DNA from: Candidatus Onthousia faecipullorum
GTDB lineage: Bacteria; Bacillota_I; Bacilli_A; RF39; UBA660
Length of the DNA stretch: 34,000 nucleotides
NCBI GenBank assembly: GCA_018715925.1
Contig: DVKQ01000041.1
Span: forward strand, 1-34,000
Direction of reading: 5' to 3'
Shown: piece after piece, positions 9,817 to 20,744 of the stretch
Position numbering within the stretch: the first letter of the stretch is position 1
Layout of the letters: every line of letters begins with the position of its first letter
Translations under genes and position numbers: made by a program
Notes under the pieces: generated by a model
Seen by the model: the letters and a program-made list of their open reading frames with translations, nothing else
Databases searched by the model: none
Told to the model about the DNA's origin: nothing

Positions 9817-11013
9817 ATGATAATTAGGGAAAGATATTTAAAACAAATAAGACCATTTTATAATCAAGATTTAATTAAAGTTTTAATTGGAATTAGACGT
9901 TCTGGTAAATCTGTTATTTTAACACAGATTATTGATGAATTAAAAAAGAAAGAAACAGATGATGAACATATAATTTATATGAATTTTGAAGACTTTGATT
10001 ATGAAGAGTATACTGATTCTAAAAAATTAAACAATTATGTAAAGGAAAAGATAAAAGATGATAAGAAATATTATATTTTCTTCGATGAAATTCAAAATGT
10101 TAATTCTTGGGAAAAAGTAGTAAACTCTTTTAGAGCAACGAAAAATACTTCTATATTTATAACTGGTTCTAATAGTGATTTATTATCAAGTGATCTAGCT
10201 ACTCACATTGCAGGAAGATATGTAAGCTTTAAAATAACGCCATTTACATTTAGTGAAGTATGTGAACTATTAGATATAACTGATAAAAGTGATTTAGATG
10301 AGACATTTAATGATTATATTAAATGGGGTGGAATGCCTCAGAGGTTTATGCAAAGTGATGATGCTTCTAAAAAGACATACTTAAGTGATATATATGATTC
10401 GATTGTTATCAAAGATATAGTTAAAAGATTTAATATAAAAGATATTGATTTATTAAATAGAATAGTTACATATATACTTACAACACCAGCACAGACATTT
10501 TCTCCAGAAAGTTTAAAGAAATATTTTGAAAGTGAATCTAGAGGAGTATCTTTAGAAACCTTATATAATTATTTAGATTATATTGTTAGAGCAAACCTCG
10601 TTTCTAAAGCAGAAAGATATGATATACGTGGTAAAAGAATTCTTACAGGAAAATATAAATATTACCTAACAGATTTAGGATTTACTAACATATTAAGTGA
10701 TGGAAAAAAAGAACAGCTAGGTGCTTATCTAGAGAATATTGTTTATAATGAACTCATTGCTAGAGGCTATAATGTAAATATTGGAAATTTAGAAAATGGG
10801 GAAATCGACTTTATAGCTACTAGATTTGAAGAAAAAATATATATTCAAGTTGCATATATCTTATCTGATGAATCAGTAATTAAAAGAGAATTTGATGCTT
10901 ATAAAAAAATTGAAGATAATTATCCTAAATATGTTATCTCAATGGATAAGTTTGATTTTTCACAAAATGGTATTATTCATAAAAATATAATAGATTGGTT
11001 ACTAGATAAATAG
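9817..11013 (+). CDS. AAA_14/DUF4143 family ATPase
   Basis: KVLIGIRRSGKSVILTQIIDEL, YYIFFDEIQNVNSWEKVVNS, FITGSNSDLLSSDLATHIAGRY, C-terminal ENIVYNELIARGYNVNIGNLENGEIDFIATR (DUF4143 nuclease-like fold). Confidence 0.92.
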   Translation: MIIRERYLKQIRPFYNQDLIKVLIGIRRSGKSVILTQIIDELKKKETDDEHIIYMNFEDFDYEEYTDSKKLNNYVKEKIKDDKKYYIFFDEIQNVNSWEKVVNSFRATKNTSIFITGSNSDLLSSDLATHIAGRYVSFKITPFTFSEVCELLDITDKSDLDETFNDYIKWGGMPQRFMQSDDASKKTYLSDIYDSIVIKDIVKRFNIKDIDLLNRIVTYILTTPAQTFSPESLKKYFESESRGVSLETLYNYLDYIVRANLVSKAERYDIRGKRILTGKYKYYLTDLGFTNILSDGKKEQLGAYLENIVYNELIARGYNVNIGNLENGEIDFIATRFEEKIYIQVAYILSDESVIKREFDAYKKIEDNYPKYVISMDKFDFSQNGIIHKNIIDWLLDK

Positions 11014-11056
11014 AGGAGAAAATTAAAGACAATTATTTTTAAGGATGTGATTAATA

Positions 11057-12706
11057 ATGAAGATAGATTTTGAAGATGATTTTAATAGTATAATATTATC
11101 AAGAGGTTATGAATACTATGAAGATGGTTTTGTAGAAGATGTTTTAATTAAAGATAATATTATAACTGCAAAAGTAGAAGGAACTGAAACTTATGATGTT
11201 TCTGTTGAAGTAGATAATGGCATATTTATAGATGGAGATTGTACTTGTCCTTATGCAAGTGAAGGGAACTATTGTAAACATATAGCAGCATTATTATATT
11301 ATTTAGATAATGAGAATCTAGATGAAAATAATAATTATACTACTAAAGAAAAAGAGATTAGAGATAGTCTTAGGACAATTAACAAGATAGAATTAGATGA
11401 TTTCTTAGTAGAATTATTAATTGAAGATAGAGATGTTTATGATAAGTTTAGATTAAGATTTAATAAATCATTCCCTAGTTTAACTATTGAAGATTATGAA
11501 AATAAAATATATAGTGCTATTCAAAGTAGTGCTGGTCGTGATGGCTTTATAGATTATCATGAGTCATGGGATTATACTAAAAATATGCATAAGATAACTA
11601 GTGAAGTAAATACATTAGTTGATAATGGAGAATATGATTTAGCATTTGACGTTGCTAGGACTATTTTAGAAACCATTCCTGAAACTGATATTGATGACTC
11701 TAATGGTTCTACAGGTGAAGTAGCAGATTCATGTATAGAAATAATTGAAAGAATATTAGAATTTATATTATATGATGAAAATGTCTTAGCTAAGAAAATT
11801 TTAGATTATATTTTAAATGAGATAAAAACAGAATATCTTTCTAATTATGCAATTGATTTATATCCATTATTTAATTTATATGTTGAAAGAAATATATATC
11901 TTGATGAAATAGAAGAAGGACTATTAGATGCTCTAGAAGTTGGTCAGAGTAAAGATTATTTTTGGAACGCTAAACATTATGTAGATATCTTGGTAGATAT
12001 TTATAATAACGAAGATTCTAAGAAAAAGATAATTAATCTATTAAAGAAATATTCTAATGATAATTATATCTGTTTAAAACTTGTTGATGAATACTTGAAT
12101 GCGGATAATGTTAATGATGCTATTACTTTATTAAAGAATAGATTAAAAGAAGATAGTAACAGAGATTATGCCTATAAACTATCTGAAATATATCAAAAAG
12201 AAAACATGATGGAAGAATATAAAAATATCTTATATAAATTATTATATGAATTGGATAAGTACAATATAGATATTTATAAGAAAATAAAATATCTATATTC
12301 AAATAAAGATTGGTTAATTGAAAGAGAAAAAATAATAAGTAGAATTTTAAAGGAAGCGAAAGGGAACACATATATCACTGATATATTAAATATTTATATT
12401 GAAGAGAAAAAGTATGACGATATGTATAATTTGCTAAAGGATAAAGATATGAGTACTATTATGAGATATGAAGAGTATCTTTTACCTAAATATAATAAAG
12501 AACTAATAAACATTTATGTTAAATGTTGTAAGTCCTTTGCTAGTAAAGCTTTTAATAGAACCATGTATAGTGAATTAGCAAGAGATATGCTTCATATAAA
12601 GAAAATGCAAAATAGTGAGAACGAATATACTAAATTGCTTGAAGAGATGAGAGAAAAATATCGTAATAAGCCTGCTATGCAAGATGAATTGTCACAAGTT
12701 TTATAA
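11057..12706 (+). CDS. SWIM zinc-finger domain protein
   Basis: SWIM motif CTCPYASEGNYCKHIAALLYYL (CxC...CxH); long helical C-terminus; 43-nt gap from the upstream ATPase. Confidence 0.85.
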   Translation: MKIDFEDDFNSIILSRGYEYYEDGFVEDVLIKDNIITAKVEGTETYDVSVEVDNGIFIDGDCTCPYASEGNYCKHIAALLYYLDNENLDENNNYTTKEKEIRDSLRTINKIELDDFLVELLIEDRDVYDKFRLRFNKSFPSLTIEDYENKIYSAIQSSAGRDGFIDYHESWDYTKNMHKITSEVNTLVDNGEYDLAFDVARTILETIPETDIDDSNGSTGEVADSCIEIIERILEFILYDENVLAKKILDYILNEIKTEYLSNYAIDLYPLFNLYVERNIYLDEIEEGLLDALEVGQSKDYFWNAKHYVDILVDIYNNEDSKKKIINLLKKYSNDNYICLKLVDEYLNADNVNDAITLLKNRLKEDSNRDYAYKLSEIYQKENMMEEYKNILYKLLYELDKYNIDIYKKIKYLYSNKDWLIEREKIISRILKEAKGNTYITDILNIYIEEKKYDDMYNLLKDKDMSTIMRYEEYLLPKYNKELINIYVKCCKSFASKAFNRTMYSELARDMLHIKKMQNSENEYTKLLEEMREKYRNKPAMQDELSQVL

Positions 12707-12724
12707 CAATAATAATTATTTTGA

Positions 12725-12753
12725 GAAGTCTATACTAATAGATTTCTTTTTTT
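12725..12753 (+). terminator. Rho-independent terminator
   Basis: GAAGTCTAT-ACTA-ATAGATTTC followed by TTTTTTT. Confidence 0.75.
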
Positions 12754-12783
12754 GGTAACATTTGGAAAATACAAAAAAATAAC

Positions 12784-12812
12784 TATACATTAACTAGAAC
12801 ATATGATAGAAT
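12784..12812 (+). promoter_or_regulatory. Putative promoter of the jet operon
   Basis: TATACA (12784-12789), 17-bp spacer, TAGAAT (12807-12812) with extended TGn at 12804. Confidence 0.5.
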
Positions 12813-12834
12813 AATAGCCATAAAGGAGAAGTAT

Positions 12835-14313
12835 ATGGATAATTTTGAAGTACTACAAAAAGCTATTACGGAAACTAAATATTTGTCACAAGAAAATACT
12901 TATCGTTATAGACCTATTATGCGTTTTTTCTATCATAAATATGAACAAGCAGAAAACTGGCTTTTTAAAGAAGAAATCTATGATGAATTAAAGGATAAAA
13001 TAGATAATTATACTATGGAAGATTTAGAACGAGATTTAGAGTTTTTAGTAGATAATTTAAGTTTAACTACTGTTCAAGATGTTAATAATATTAACTCACT
13101 TCAAGACTTTAAATATAAAAAATATAGATATCAATTAACAGATTATGCTATCGCTATAGAACGTATGACTATTGAACTTGAAGAAATGGAAGTAAAGGTT
13201 GCATCTTTATCTCCTAAAAGATTTGAAGTATTAAGAGATTTATTAAGAAAATTAAAAAGTATAGATTCTTTATCTAATGAAGAGTTAATGGATACTTGGG
13301 AGAGAATTACTAATGAATTTAGTGATATTAATAGAAATTATCAAGATTTCTTAAAGAAGTTTCAAGAATCTAAAACAGAAGAACTTTTACAAAGTACAGT
13401 CTTTCTAGAATATAAAAATAAAATGATTCAGTACTTAAAAGATTTTATAACAGGATACTTAAATCAAGCAGAAATTATAAGGGATATTTTAAAGAGTATG
13501 GATACTAATTTTGAAACTATTCTTGTAAAACGTTTAGAAGAAGGGGAAAGAAATATTCCTAAAATAGCTTTAGACTTTAATTATCAGAAATTTAATCAAG
13601 TTAATCTAGGTAAATGGAGAAGTATTTATAAGTGGTTTGTTAATACTAATGATAAAAGTGAAGGGGATAGACTACTAGAAGTTACTAGTAATCTTATTAG
13701 TAGAATTACTAAATGTGCTAATAGTTTGATAGAACTTCATGGTAATATGATAAAACGTAAAGAAGAGTATAAACATATTTGTAAACTATTTGATAAAATG
13801 CCTAATCTAAATGAAGCAAGAAAGCTTTCTAATGCTGTTTTCGGTATTTATAAAGTAAAACACTTTAAAGGTATAAGTAATAAAGATACTGACTCTTTAA
13901 TTAACTCCTATGAAGTATTACCTACTATTATATCTGTCTTACCTAATGATAAAAAAATTAAAAGCGAAAAACGCCATAGTGTTATTGTTGATAAAACTAG
14001 TAAGAAGAAAGAAATACTAGAAGAATATGAGAGGGAAGAAGCTAAGAAGAAGGAAATGTTAAAAAGATTTGTAGATACTAAAGAAGTTATTTTAAAAGGG
14101 GATGTTTATTTAACTAAAGAAGAAAGAGGTTATCTTCTTAACTTAATTAGTAGGATAGGGACTAGTGAAGAGTACTTTAAAGAACCTTTATTTGGTTTAA
14201 ATTATAAAGTTAACTTCGATAATAATAAAGAAATATGTAGAATAATAAGTGATGATGGGACATTTACTCTACCTAGTCTTAGCATTACATTTGCAGGTGA
14301 TTATAATGGATGA
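12835..14313 (+). CDS. jetA: Wadjet JetA-like (DUF2397-type, MukF-like kleisin)
   Basis: First gene of a four-gene cluster with condensin-type SMC; winged-helix region LEFLVDNLSLTTVQDVNNINSLQDFKYKKYRYQLTDYA typical of DUF2397-like proteins; AAAGGAG RBS. Confidence 0.82.
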   Translation: MDNFEVLQKAITETKYLSQENTYRYRPIMRFFYHKYEQAENWLFKEEIYDELKDKIDNYTMEDLERDLEFLVDNLSLTTVQDVNNINSLQDFKYKKYRYQLTDYAIAIERMTIELEEMEVKVASLSPKRFEVLRDLLRKLKSIDSLSNEELMDTWERITNEFSDINRNYQDFLKKFQESKTEELLQSTVFLEYKNKMIQYLKDFITGYLNQAEIIRDILKSMDTNFETILVKRLEEGERNIPKIALDFNYQKFNQVNLGKWRSIYKWFVNTNDKSEGDRLLEVTSNLISRITKCANSLIELHGNMIKRKEEYKHICKLFDKMPNLNEARKLSNAVFGIYKVKHFKGISNKDTDSLINSYEVLPTIISVLPNDKKIKSEKRHSVIVDKTSKKKEILEEYEREEAKKKEMLKRFVDTKEVILKGDVYLTKEERGYLLNLISRIGTSEEYFKEPLFGLNYKVNFDNNKEICRIISDDGTFTLPSLSITFAGDYNG

Positions 14314-15481
14314 GATTCAAAATGAGATTAGAGAACTTTTAACTAACTTTTGGATTGTTAAAGAAGAAAGTCCTGATTTATATTATGAAATAAAAAGAAA
14401 ACAAAACATTATTAAAGACTTTGTTACAAAGACATTAGGAAGTAAGTTAATTATTCATGATAGATTTATAAAATTAGAAAAGATTCCTAGTAATGATACT
14501 GGTAATATTGGTATTGACACTTTTACTTCTAAATCTGATTATGTTTATCTTTGTATAATTCTTTTATACATAGAAGATAAGACAAGGGGTGAAGTATTTG
14601 TATTATCTTCCTTAATAGATTATGTTAAAAATACTGCTGTTACTATGAATTTAGAAACAATACCTGACTGGACTTTAAGAAGTGATAGACATAGTTTAGT
14701 TAGAGTTATGGATTTTTTAACAGAAATATCAGTAATTAAAGTTAAAGATCAAGAAAAGACTAGTTTTAAAGATAGTGAAGAAGCAGAAGCTTTATATGAA
14801 ATAACTGGTCTTGCTAATTATGTAATGCGATTATTTACTAATGATATTTTTGAAATAGATAGTGTTAATGACTTTCTTAATGATGAATGGAAATATCAAG
14901 ACTTAGAAAAAGGTGATGTTAGAAGATATAAAGTTTATCGTAACCTTTTATTTACTCCGGCGACATTTTCTTATAATATAACTCCTGCTGAACTTGATTA
15001 TATTAAGAAGATGAGAGGATATTTAGAAAATGAATTTACTAATTTAGGATATGAATTAGAAATCACTAAAAATATGGCTTTTCTTTATGAATATGAAACT
15101 AGTAATTCTAAGTATAATTTTCCAAATAATAAGAAGATTACAGATATAGTATTAATGGTAAATAATGAGCTTTATAAAATGATAACTAATAAAGAGATAC
15201 CTTTAGATGATAATGAAGTAGGACATATAAATAGAGAAAGTCTAGAGGTGATTTTAAAAGATATAAAGACTAATAATAAAGATTATTTAAGTAAACAGTA
15301 TCAAGACTTATCTTTAGGAAAGTTTTTTGATGAAGTTATTAATTATATGATAGAATACTCATTTCTAAAAGAAGAAGATAATACTTATTTGGTTTTACCT
15401 ACTATCGCTAGATTTAATGGTGAGTTAGTAAGATCTAATACAAAACAGATGGATTTATTTGGAGGTGAAGATGATGTTTAA
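14306..15481 (+). CDS. jetB: Wadjet JetB-like (DUF2398-type, MukE-like)
   Basis: ATG 14306 overlaps the jetA stop (ATGGATGA); RBS AGGTGA; tandem winged-helix-like LCIILLYIEDKTRGEVFVLSSLIDYV...HSLVRVMDFLTEISVIKV. ORF track start at 14249 is probably too early. Confidence 0.82.
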   Translation: MDEIQNEIRELLTNFWIVKEESPDLYYEIKRKQNIIKDFVTKTLGSKLIIHDRFIKLEKIPSNDTGNIGIDTFTSKSDYVYLCIILLYIEDKTRGEVFVLSSLIDYVKNTAVTMNLETIPDWTLRSDRHSLVRVMDFLTEISVIKVKDQEKTSFKDSEEAEALYEITGLANYVMRLFTNDIFEIDSVNDFLNDEWKYQDLEKGDVRRYKVYRNLLFTPATFSYNITPAELDYIKKMRGYLENEFTNLGYELEITKNMAFLYEYETSNSKYNFPNNKKITDIVLMVNNELYKMITNKEIPLDDNEVGHINRESLEVILKDIKTNNKDYLSKQYQDLSLGKFFDEVINYMIEYSFLKEEDNTYLVLPTIARFNGELVRSNTKQMDLFGGEDDV

Positions 15482-18400
15482 ACCAACTAGAATGGGACTT
15501 ATTAATTTTTGGCTATATGATGATGAAGTTTTTGATTTTTATGATGGTAAACTTTTACTTAGAGGAAAAAATGGTTCAGGTAAATCTGTAACTATGCAGT
15601 CATTTATCCCTTTAATATTAGATGGTAATAAGTCTCCTAAAAGATTAGATACTTTTGGTTCTACTGATAAACATATAGAGTACTATTTACTTGGAGAAAA
15701 CAATGAAAAGGATGATTCTACTGGTTATTTATATATGGAGTTTTATAATAGTTCAGAAGATAGGTATATTACTATTGGTATGGGACTTAGAGCAAGAAGA
15801 GGTAAGCCTACTGATTTCTTTGGCTTTGTCTTAAAAGATGGTAGAAGAGTAGGAAAAGATTTCTTCTTATATAAAACAAAAGATGGTTTTACTAAGACTC
15901 CTTTAACTAGATTAGAATTAAAAGCAGCTTTAGGTGTTCAAAATAATTTAGTAGAAACTGCTAAAGAATATAAAAAGTTAGTTAATGATAATCTATTTAA
16001 ATTTAAGAATATCGAAATGTTTGATGAGTTTATTAATATTATTTTACAGATTAGAAGTCCTAAATTATCTAAAGAATATAAACCTACTAAGTTAATGGAA
16101 GTATTAAATGAAGTATTACCACCTTTATCAGATGATACTTTAAGACCTTTATCTGATACTATTGAAAACTTGAATGAAACAAAAGAGAAGATGGATGAGT
16201 TAAAAGAGAAAATTAATATTTTAACTAACTTTACTAAGGTCTTTAAAAACTATAATGAAGCGGTTTTACTTGCTAAAGCTTCTAACTATTATAAAGAGTA
16301 TCAAACTGTAGAAAAAATAAAGAGTGATATTTTAGAAAAAGAGTCTCATATTAATGAAATAAAAAATAATATAGATTTACTTAAAGAGGAACAATCTTCT
16401 TTAGAAGATGAATATAATTATGCTAAAGAAGAAAGAGAACACTTAAGTAATACCGACTTAGAAGAAAAAAGCAGAAGAAAATTAGAGTTAGAAGAAGAAA
16501 TAAAAGCACTTACGGAAAGACTTACTAAGGAAGAAGAAGTTATTTCTAACTTAAAACAGAAAATGAGTGAGATTAGTTCTATTATAGATGATACTGAAAA
16601 TAGTATAACTCTGTTAGATAAAGAGATAACTGATACTATTACTACTTTAAGTGATTTAGGTGAAGAGATTAGTTTTAGTGAATTACAAGATTTAATCCCT
16701 TTTATTAAAGAAATGACACAAATAAAGTTTATAATAGAGAAGATAAACTTTAAAAAAGAAGAGATAGATAAGACTAAAGAGTTACTTCTAAAGAAAGGTA
16801 AACTATTAGAAGAACAAAATGTTAAATCTGATGAGTATGAAAGTTTAAAAGAGGATTATAACGAAAAAGAGAAGATAAGAGATAACTTATATGAAGAGTT
16901 AGATAGTGAGTTAGAACTTTTCTTTATGTGTTTAAGAAATCTTTCTGTAAATAATAAATATCTTATTCTTTTAGAAGAAGATATAAAAGAAATCGCTAAT
17001 TACTTAGATGAATATACTAGTGTTGGATATTTAGATGCTAAAAATAAATATGAAGAGATATATAAAATTAAATATAGTGATCTTGTAGAAAAGTTATCAA
17101 TTAAGAAAACAGAACTATTACAAGATAAGGATAACTTAAGTAAAGAAGAATTAATCTTAAAAGAGTTATTAGAAACTGAAGAGATAAAACTTGAAGAAGA
17201 TGATTTAACAAAAGATGCAATAGAATTATTAGATAAAGAAAATATTCCTTATGCTTCACTTTATCAAGTAGTTGAGTTTAAAGATAATGTAAGTGATGAT
17301 ATCAAAGATAAATTAGAAGAAGTATTGTACTCATCTGGTATTTTAAATACTAAGATATTTAGAAGTAGTGATTTATCTAAAATAAAGAATATGAATATAT
17401 CTTACTTTAAGTCAAGTAGTAAGAAGAAAAATAATTTAACTAAGTATTTAAAGCCTTATCAAAATGACTACTTCGATAGTGACTTTATTACTAAGATATT
17501 AGAGTCTATTAGTACTGATGATAATGATTTAATTAGTGTTAATGAAAATAGTTATAGTTTTGACTTTATTAAAGGTAATATTAGTACTAATTATAAGAGT
17601 AAGTATATTGGTATTCTTAAAAGAAAAGAAGAACATCTACTACTTATAAAAAATCAGGAAGAGAAGATTAATATTTTAAAAGATATTATTAAATCTAAAG
17701 AAGAAGAGATAAAAACAATAGAGAATGCTCTTAATACCTTAAACTATGAAAGAGAATTATTCCCTAGTAATAAAGTTTTGGATAATATATCATCTAAAAT
17801 AAAAGAAATAGATTTAGAACTTGATTTTATTAATAATAAAGAAAAAGTAATAGAAGAAGAGATAAGAAACTATCAAAAACAAATAGAAGAAGTTGTTAAA
17901 GAATTAGAAAAATATAGAAGAGACTTACCTTTAAATATCGCAACTTATGAAAAAGCTAGTGTTGTAATAAGAGAGATATTAGATACTACTAAAGATTTAA
18001 TTAGTCTTTATGAAAAGTTAAATCAAAGATGCGAAATACTTGCAACTAATAAAGAAAGACTTGATGATTTAACTATTAATCATGATGAAGTATATGCATC
18101 TATCGCTAATCTAGTCAGTGATAAGAAAAAACGCGAAATAGAACTTGATACAATATTGAAGATTCTTAATACTAAAGAATATCTTGAACTTAGTAAAAAA
18201 ATAGAGAAAATAGTAAAGACTATTGAAGAGTATCCAGTAAAAAGTTCTAGCCTTTCTAAAAGATTAGGTATTTTAGAACAGAGTCTTACTAATGAAGAAG
18301 TATTACTTAAAGAAATAGAACAAAATAACAAGGAAGAAAATATTATTTTAGAAATATTATCTAATATCTTAAAAGAAGAGTTAGACTTAGGATATGTAAC

Positions 18401-19511
18401 TAAAGAATTAACTGTAGAACCAAAGGTTATTAAAGCTTTCTTAAAAAATAATTCTACAAAAGATAAAGATTTGAAAGATGTTACAATGAATTACTATCGT
18501 TCTTTTAATGAGTACCGTCAAGATTTATTAGAATATAATATTCAAGATGTAGTTTTATTTAATGAAAGAGAGAACTTAATTAATCATTATAGTGATAAAG
18601 TATCTGATAAAACAAGAGTTATTAACATATATAATGATGCGAAAAGACAAGATGTCTTAACTAGTTATCAAGGTAAGAAATTAAACATCTATGAACTTGC
18701 TAATGCTTTATCTGAGAGTTATGAAGCGGATAAGATTTATCTTAATGAGCAAGATAGGCATTTATTTGAAGATATTTTACTTAGAACTATTGGTACTAAA
18801 ATTAAAGATAAAATAATAGAAGCGAAGGATTGGGTTAAAAATATTAATAATATTATGGAAATAAAACAACAAAATAGTAATTTATCTTTTTACTTAGATT
18901 GGCGTCCTAAAAGTGGTGAGGCTCTAGATGAGATGGATACTAAAGACTTGGTAGAGATATTTATGATGCCAAGTGCTTCTTTAAAACCTGAAGATACTAA
19001 TAGATTAATTAAGCACTTTAGGTCTAAAATAAAACGTGAAGAAGAATCTATGCTTACTAATAAGATTACATATTTTGATATGATTTTTAATATTCTAGAT
19101 TATCGTAATTGGTTTACTTTTAAACTATTCTATAAAAAAGATGGCAATCAAAAACGAGAATTAACTGATAAAATATTCTCTGTCTTTAGTGGAGGAGAAA
19201 AAGCTAAGACTATGTATGTACCTTTATTTGCAAGTATCTATGCTAAACTAGATAGTGCTGATTCTTCATCTCCTAGATTAATCGCTTTAGATGAAGCCTT
19301 TGCAGGTGTTGATGAAGTTAATATTGAAGAGATGTTTGCACTACTTTCTAGTTTTGATTTAGATTATATCTTAACAAGTCAAGCCTTATGGTGTGATTAT
19401 AAAGAAATAAAAGATATCTCAATATGTGAACTTATTAAACCTTTAACAGCAGATACTGTAAGCATTAAAAGATATCGTTGGAATGGTTTGGTTAGAGAAA
19501 GTGTGGAATAG
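15471..19511 (+). CDS. jetC: Wadjet JetC-like SMC/MukB-type ATPase
   Basis: N-terminal GLINFWLYDDEVFDFYDGKLLLRGKNGSGKSV Walker A, long coiled coil, C-terminal FSVFSGGEKAKTMYVPLFASIYAKL and PRLIALDEAFAGVDE signature/Walker B. ATG 15471 or 15474 behind GGAGGTG, overlapping the jetB end. Confidence 0.93.
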   Translation: MMFKPTRMGLINFWLYDDEVFDFYDGKLLLRGKNGSGKSVTMQSFIPLILDGNKSPKRLDTFGSTDKHIEYYLLGENNEKDDSTGYLYMEFYNSSEDRYITIGMGLRARRGKPTDFFGFVLKDGRRVGKDFFLYKTKDGFTKTPLTRLELKAALGVQNNLVETAKEYKKLVNDNLFKFKNIEMFDEFINIILQIRSPKLSKEYKPTKLMEVLNEVLPPLSDDTLRPLSDTIENLNETKEKMDELKEKINILTNFTKVFKNYNEAVLLAKASNYYKEYQTVEKIKSDILEKESHINEIKNNIDLLKEEQSSLEDEYNYAKEEREHLSNTDLEEKSRRKLELEEEIKALTERLTKEEEVISNLKQKMSEISSIIDDTENSITLLDKEITDTITTLSDLGEEISFSELQDLIPFIKEMTQIKFIIEKINFKKEEIDKTKELLLKKGKLLEEQNVKSDEYESLKEDYNEKEKIRDNLYEELDSELELFFMCLRNLSVNNKYLILLEEDIKEIANYLDEYTSVGYLDAKNKYEEIYKIKYSDLVEKLSIKKTELLQDKDNLSKEELILKELLETEEIKLEEDDLTKDAIELLDKENIPYASLYQVVEFKDNVSDDIKDKLEEVLYSSGILNTKIFRSSDLSKIKNMNISYFKSSSKKKNNLTKYLKPYQNDYFDSDFITKILESISTDDNDLISVNENSYSFDFIKGNISTNYKSKYIGILKRKEEHLLLIKNQEEKINILKDIIKSKEEEIKTIENALNTLNYERELFPSNKVLDNISSKIKEIDLELDFINNKEKVIEEEIRNYQKQIEEVVKELEKYRRDLPLNIATYEKASVVIREILDTTKDLISLYEKLNQRCEILATNKERLDDLTINHDEVYASIANLVSDKKKREIELDTILKILNTKEYLELSKKIEKIVKTIEEYPVKSSSLSKRLGILEQSLTNEEVLLKEIEQNNKEENIILEILSNILKEELDLGYVTKELTVEPKVIKAFLKNNSTKDKDLKDVTMNYYRSFNEYRQDLLEYNIQDVVLFNERENLINHYSDKVSDKTRVINIYNDAKRQDVLTSYQGKKLNIYELANALSESYEADKIYLNEQDRHLFEDILLRTIGTKIKDKIIEAKDWVKNINNIMEIKQQNSNLSFYLDWRPKSGEALDEMDTKDLVEIFMMPSASLKPEDTNRLIKHFRSKIKREEESMLTNKITYFDMIFNILDYRNWFTFKLFYKKDGNQKRELTDKIFSVFSGGEKAKTMYVPLFASIYAKLDSADSSSPRLIALDEAFAGVDEVNIEEMFALLSSFDLDYILTSQALWCDYKEIKDISICELIKPLTADTVSIKRYRWNGLVRESVE

Positions 19512-20744
19512 ATGGATTATTTAGATTATTTTAAGAATAATAAAGGATTAGAGAGATTTATGTTGAAAGCTAAAGAGAAGTATCAAAGTTATGGTAAGGT
19601 AACAGGAATTATTACTCTTGATAATATAACTTATGAAGAATCTATTAGTCTAACAGACTTCTTTGCAAGAAAATTTGAAGAAGGTAAGACTTATAAAATA
19701 AAGATTAGTGAATTTAATAAGGTACTTGAAAGAAGTAAATTTCAAGATTTTGAGTTTACTGATTACTTTTCTAAGACTTATGATGACTTCTCTTATCTTA
19801 CTAATACTTTAAAGAAAAGAAAATTCCAAGAGGAGTTTATCTCATTTATTGAAGATTTACTCTTGGAATTTAAGAGTGATAAACTTAAAGAGTTCTTTAT
19901 AGAAAATACTAATAAAAATTTTAGTACGATGCGTAATATAAGAAAAAAGTTTAAAGAAGATAGAAAAACTTTAAGAAATGAATTACTTGTGATAGACAAA
20001 CTTCTTTCTAATGTTCCAGATAAAATAACTTACTTGCCAATATATGCATCCATTACTTCTAACCCCCATTATTTAGATTATAATGCTAATAGTAGTAGCC
20101 TTTTCTATAAAATATTAAGTTATATTTTAGATGAAGATATACCTACTACTAATTTAGATAAAACTAAGTTATTAGAGAGAATTAATGTCTATACAGATCC
20201 TCTTAGTAATTATGTTATTACTTATAACTTAGTTTATGATAGAAAGATGCCTTTTGATGTTTTAAATCTAAATATTGATAATATCTCTAAGTTAAATAAT
20301 ATAACTGGTAGAAACAATAAAATATTTATCTTTGAAAATCCTTCTATCTTAAACTATTTAAAAGATAAGGACTTAGATATTTCTATTATCATAACATCAG
20401 GTATTCCTAATCTTGCTTTTTATAAACTATTAGAAAATATTAATAGTAATACAATCCTTTATTATAATGGAGATTATGATCCAGAAGGATTGTTAATAGC
20501 AGATAAATTAAATAATAAATATAGTAATATTAAATTATTTCTTTATGATGGGAAAAGTTACTTTAATACTAAACCTAGTGTTAGTGTTGGTAATAATAGA
20601 CTTCATAAATTAGAACTTGTTAAGTCAAAAGAGTTACAAGAAGTTAAGAGTTTACTATTTGAAAATAAAAAGTGTGGTTATCAAGAAAATAACTTGTCAT
20701 TTATAGAAGAATTTATTAAAATGAAATTAGAGGAGAAGTTATGA
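19512..20744 (+). CDS. jetD: Wadjet JetD-like TOPRIM nuclease (DUF2399-type)
   Basis: IFIFENPSILNYL...IIITSGIPNLAFYKLLENI...TILYYNGDYDPEGLLIADKL, TOPRIM-like acidic core GDYDPEG; immediately follows jetC. Confidence 0.88.
   Translation: MDYLDYFKNNKGLERFMLKAKEKYQSYGKVTGIITLDNITYEESISLTDFFARKFEEGKTYKIKISEFNKVLERSKFQDFEFTDYFSKTYDDFSYLTNTLKKRKFQEEFISFIEDLLLEFKSDKLKEFFIENTNKNFSTMRNIRKKFKEDRKTLRNELLVIDKLLSNVPDKITYLPIYASITSNPHYLDYNANSSSLFYKILSYILDEDIPTTNLDKTKLLERINVYTDPLSNYVITYNLVYDRKMPFDVLNLNIDNISKLNNITGRNNKIFIFENPSILNYLKDKDLDISIIITSGIPNLAFYKLLENINSNTILYYNGDYDPEGLLIADKLNNKYSNIKLFLYDGKSYFNTKPSVSVGNNRLHKLELVKSKELQEVKSLLFENKKCGYQENNLSFIEEFIKMKLEEKL

Noticed and set aside
12123-12371. Minus-strand ORF (82 aa)
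   Set aside because: Antisense to the SWIM-protein CDS; Leu/Ile/Tyr-rich translation typical of AT-rich antisense.
18080-18331. Minus-strand ORF (83 aa)
   Set aside because: Antisense to the jetC coiled coil; Ser/Leu-rich shadow ORF.
19793-19999. Minus-strand ORF (68 aa)
   Set aside because: Antisense to jetD; no recognisable motif.
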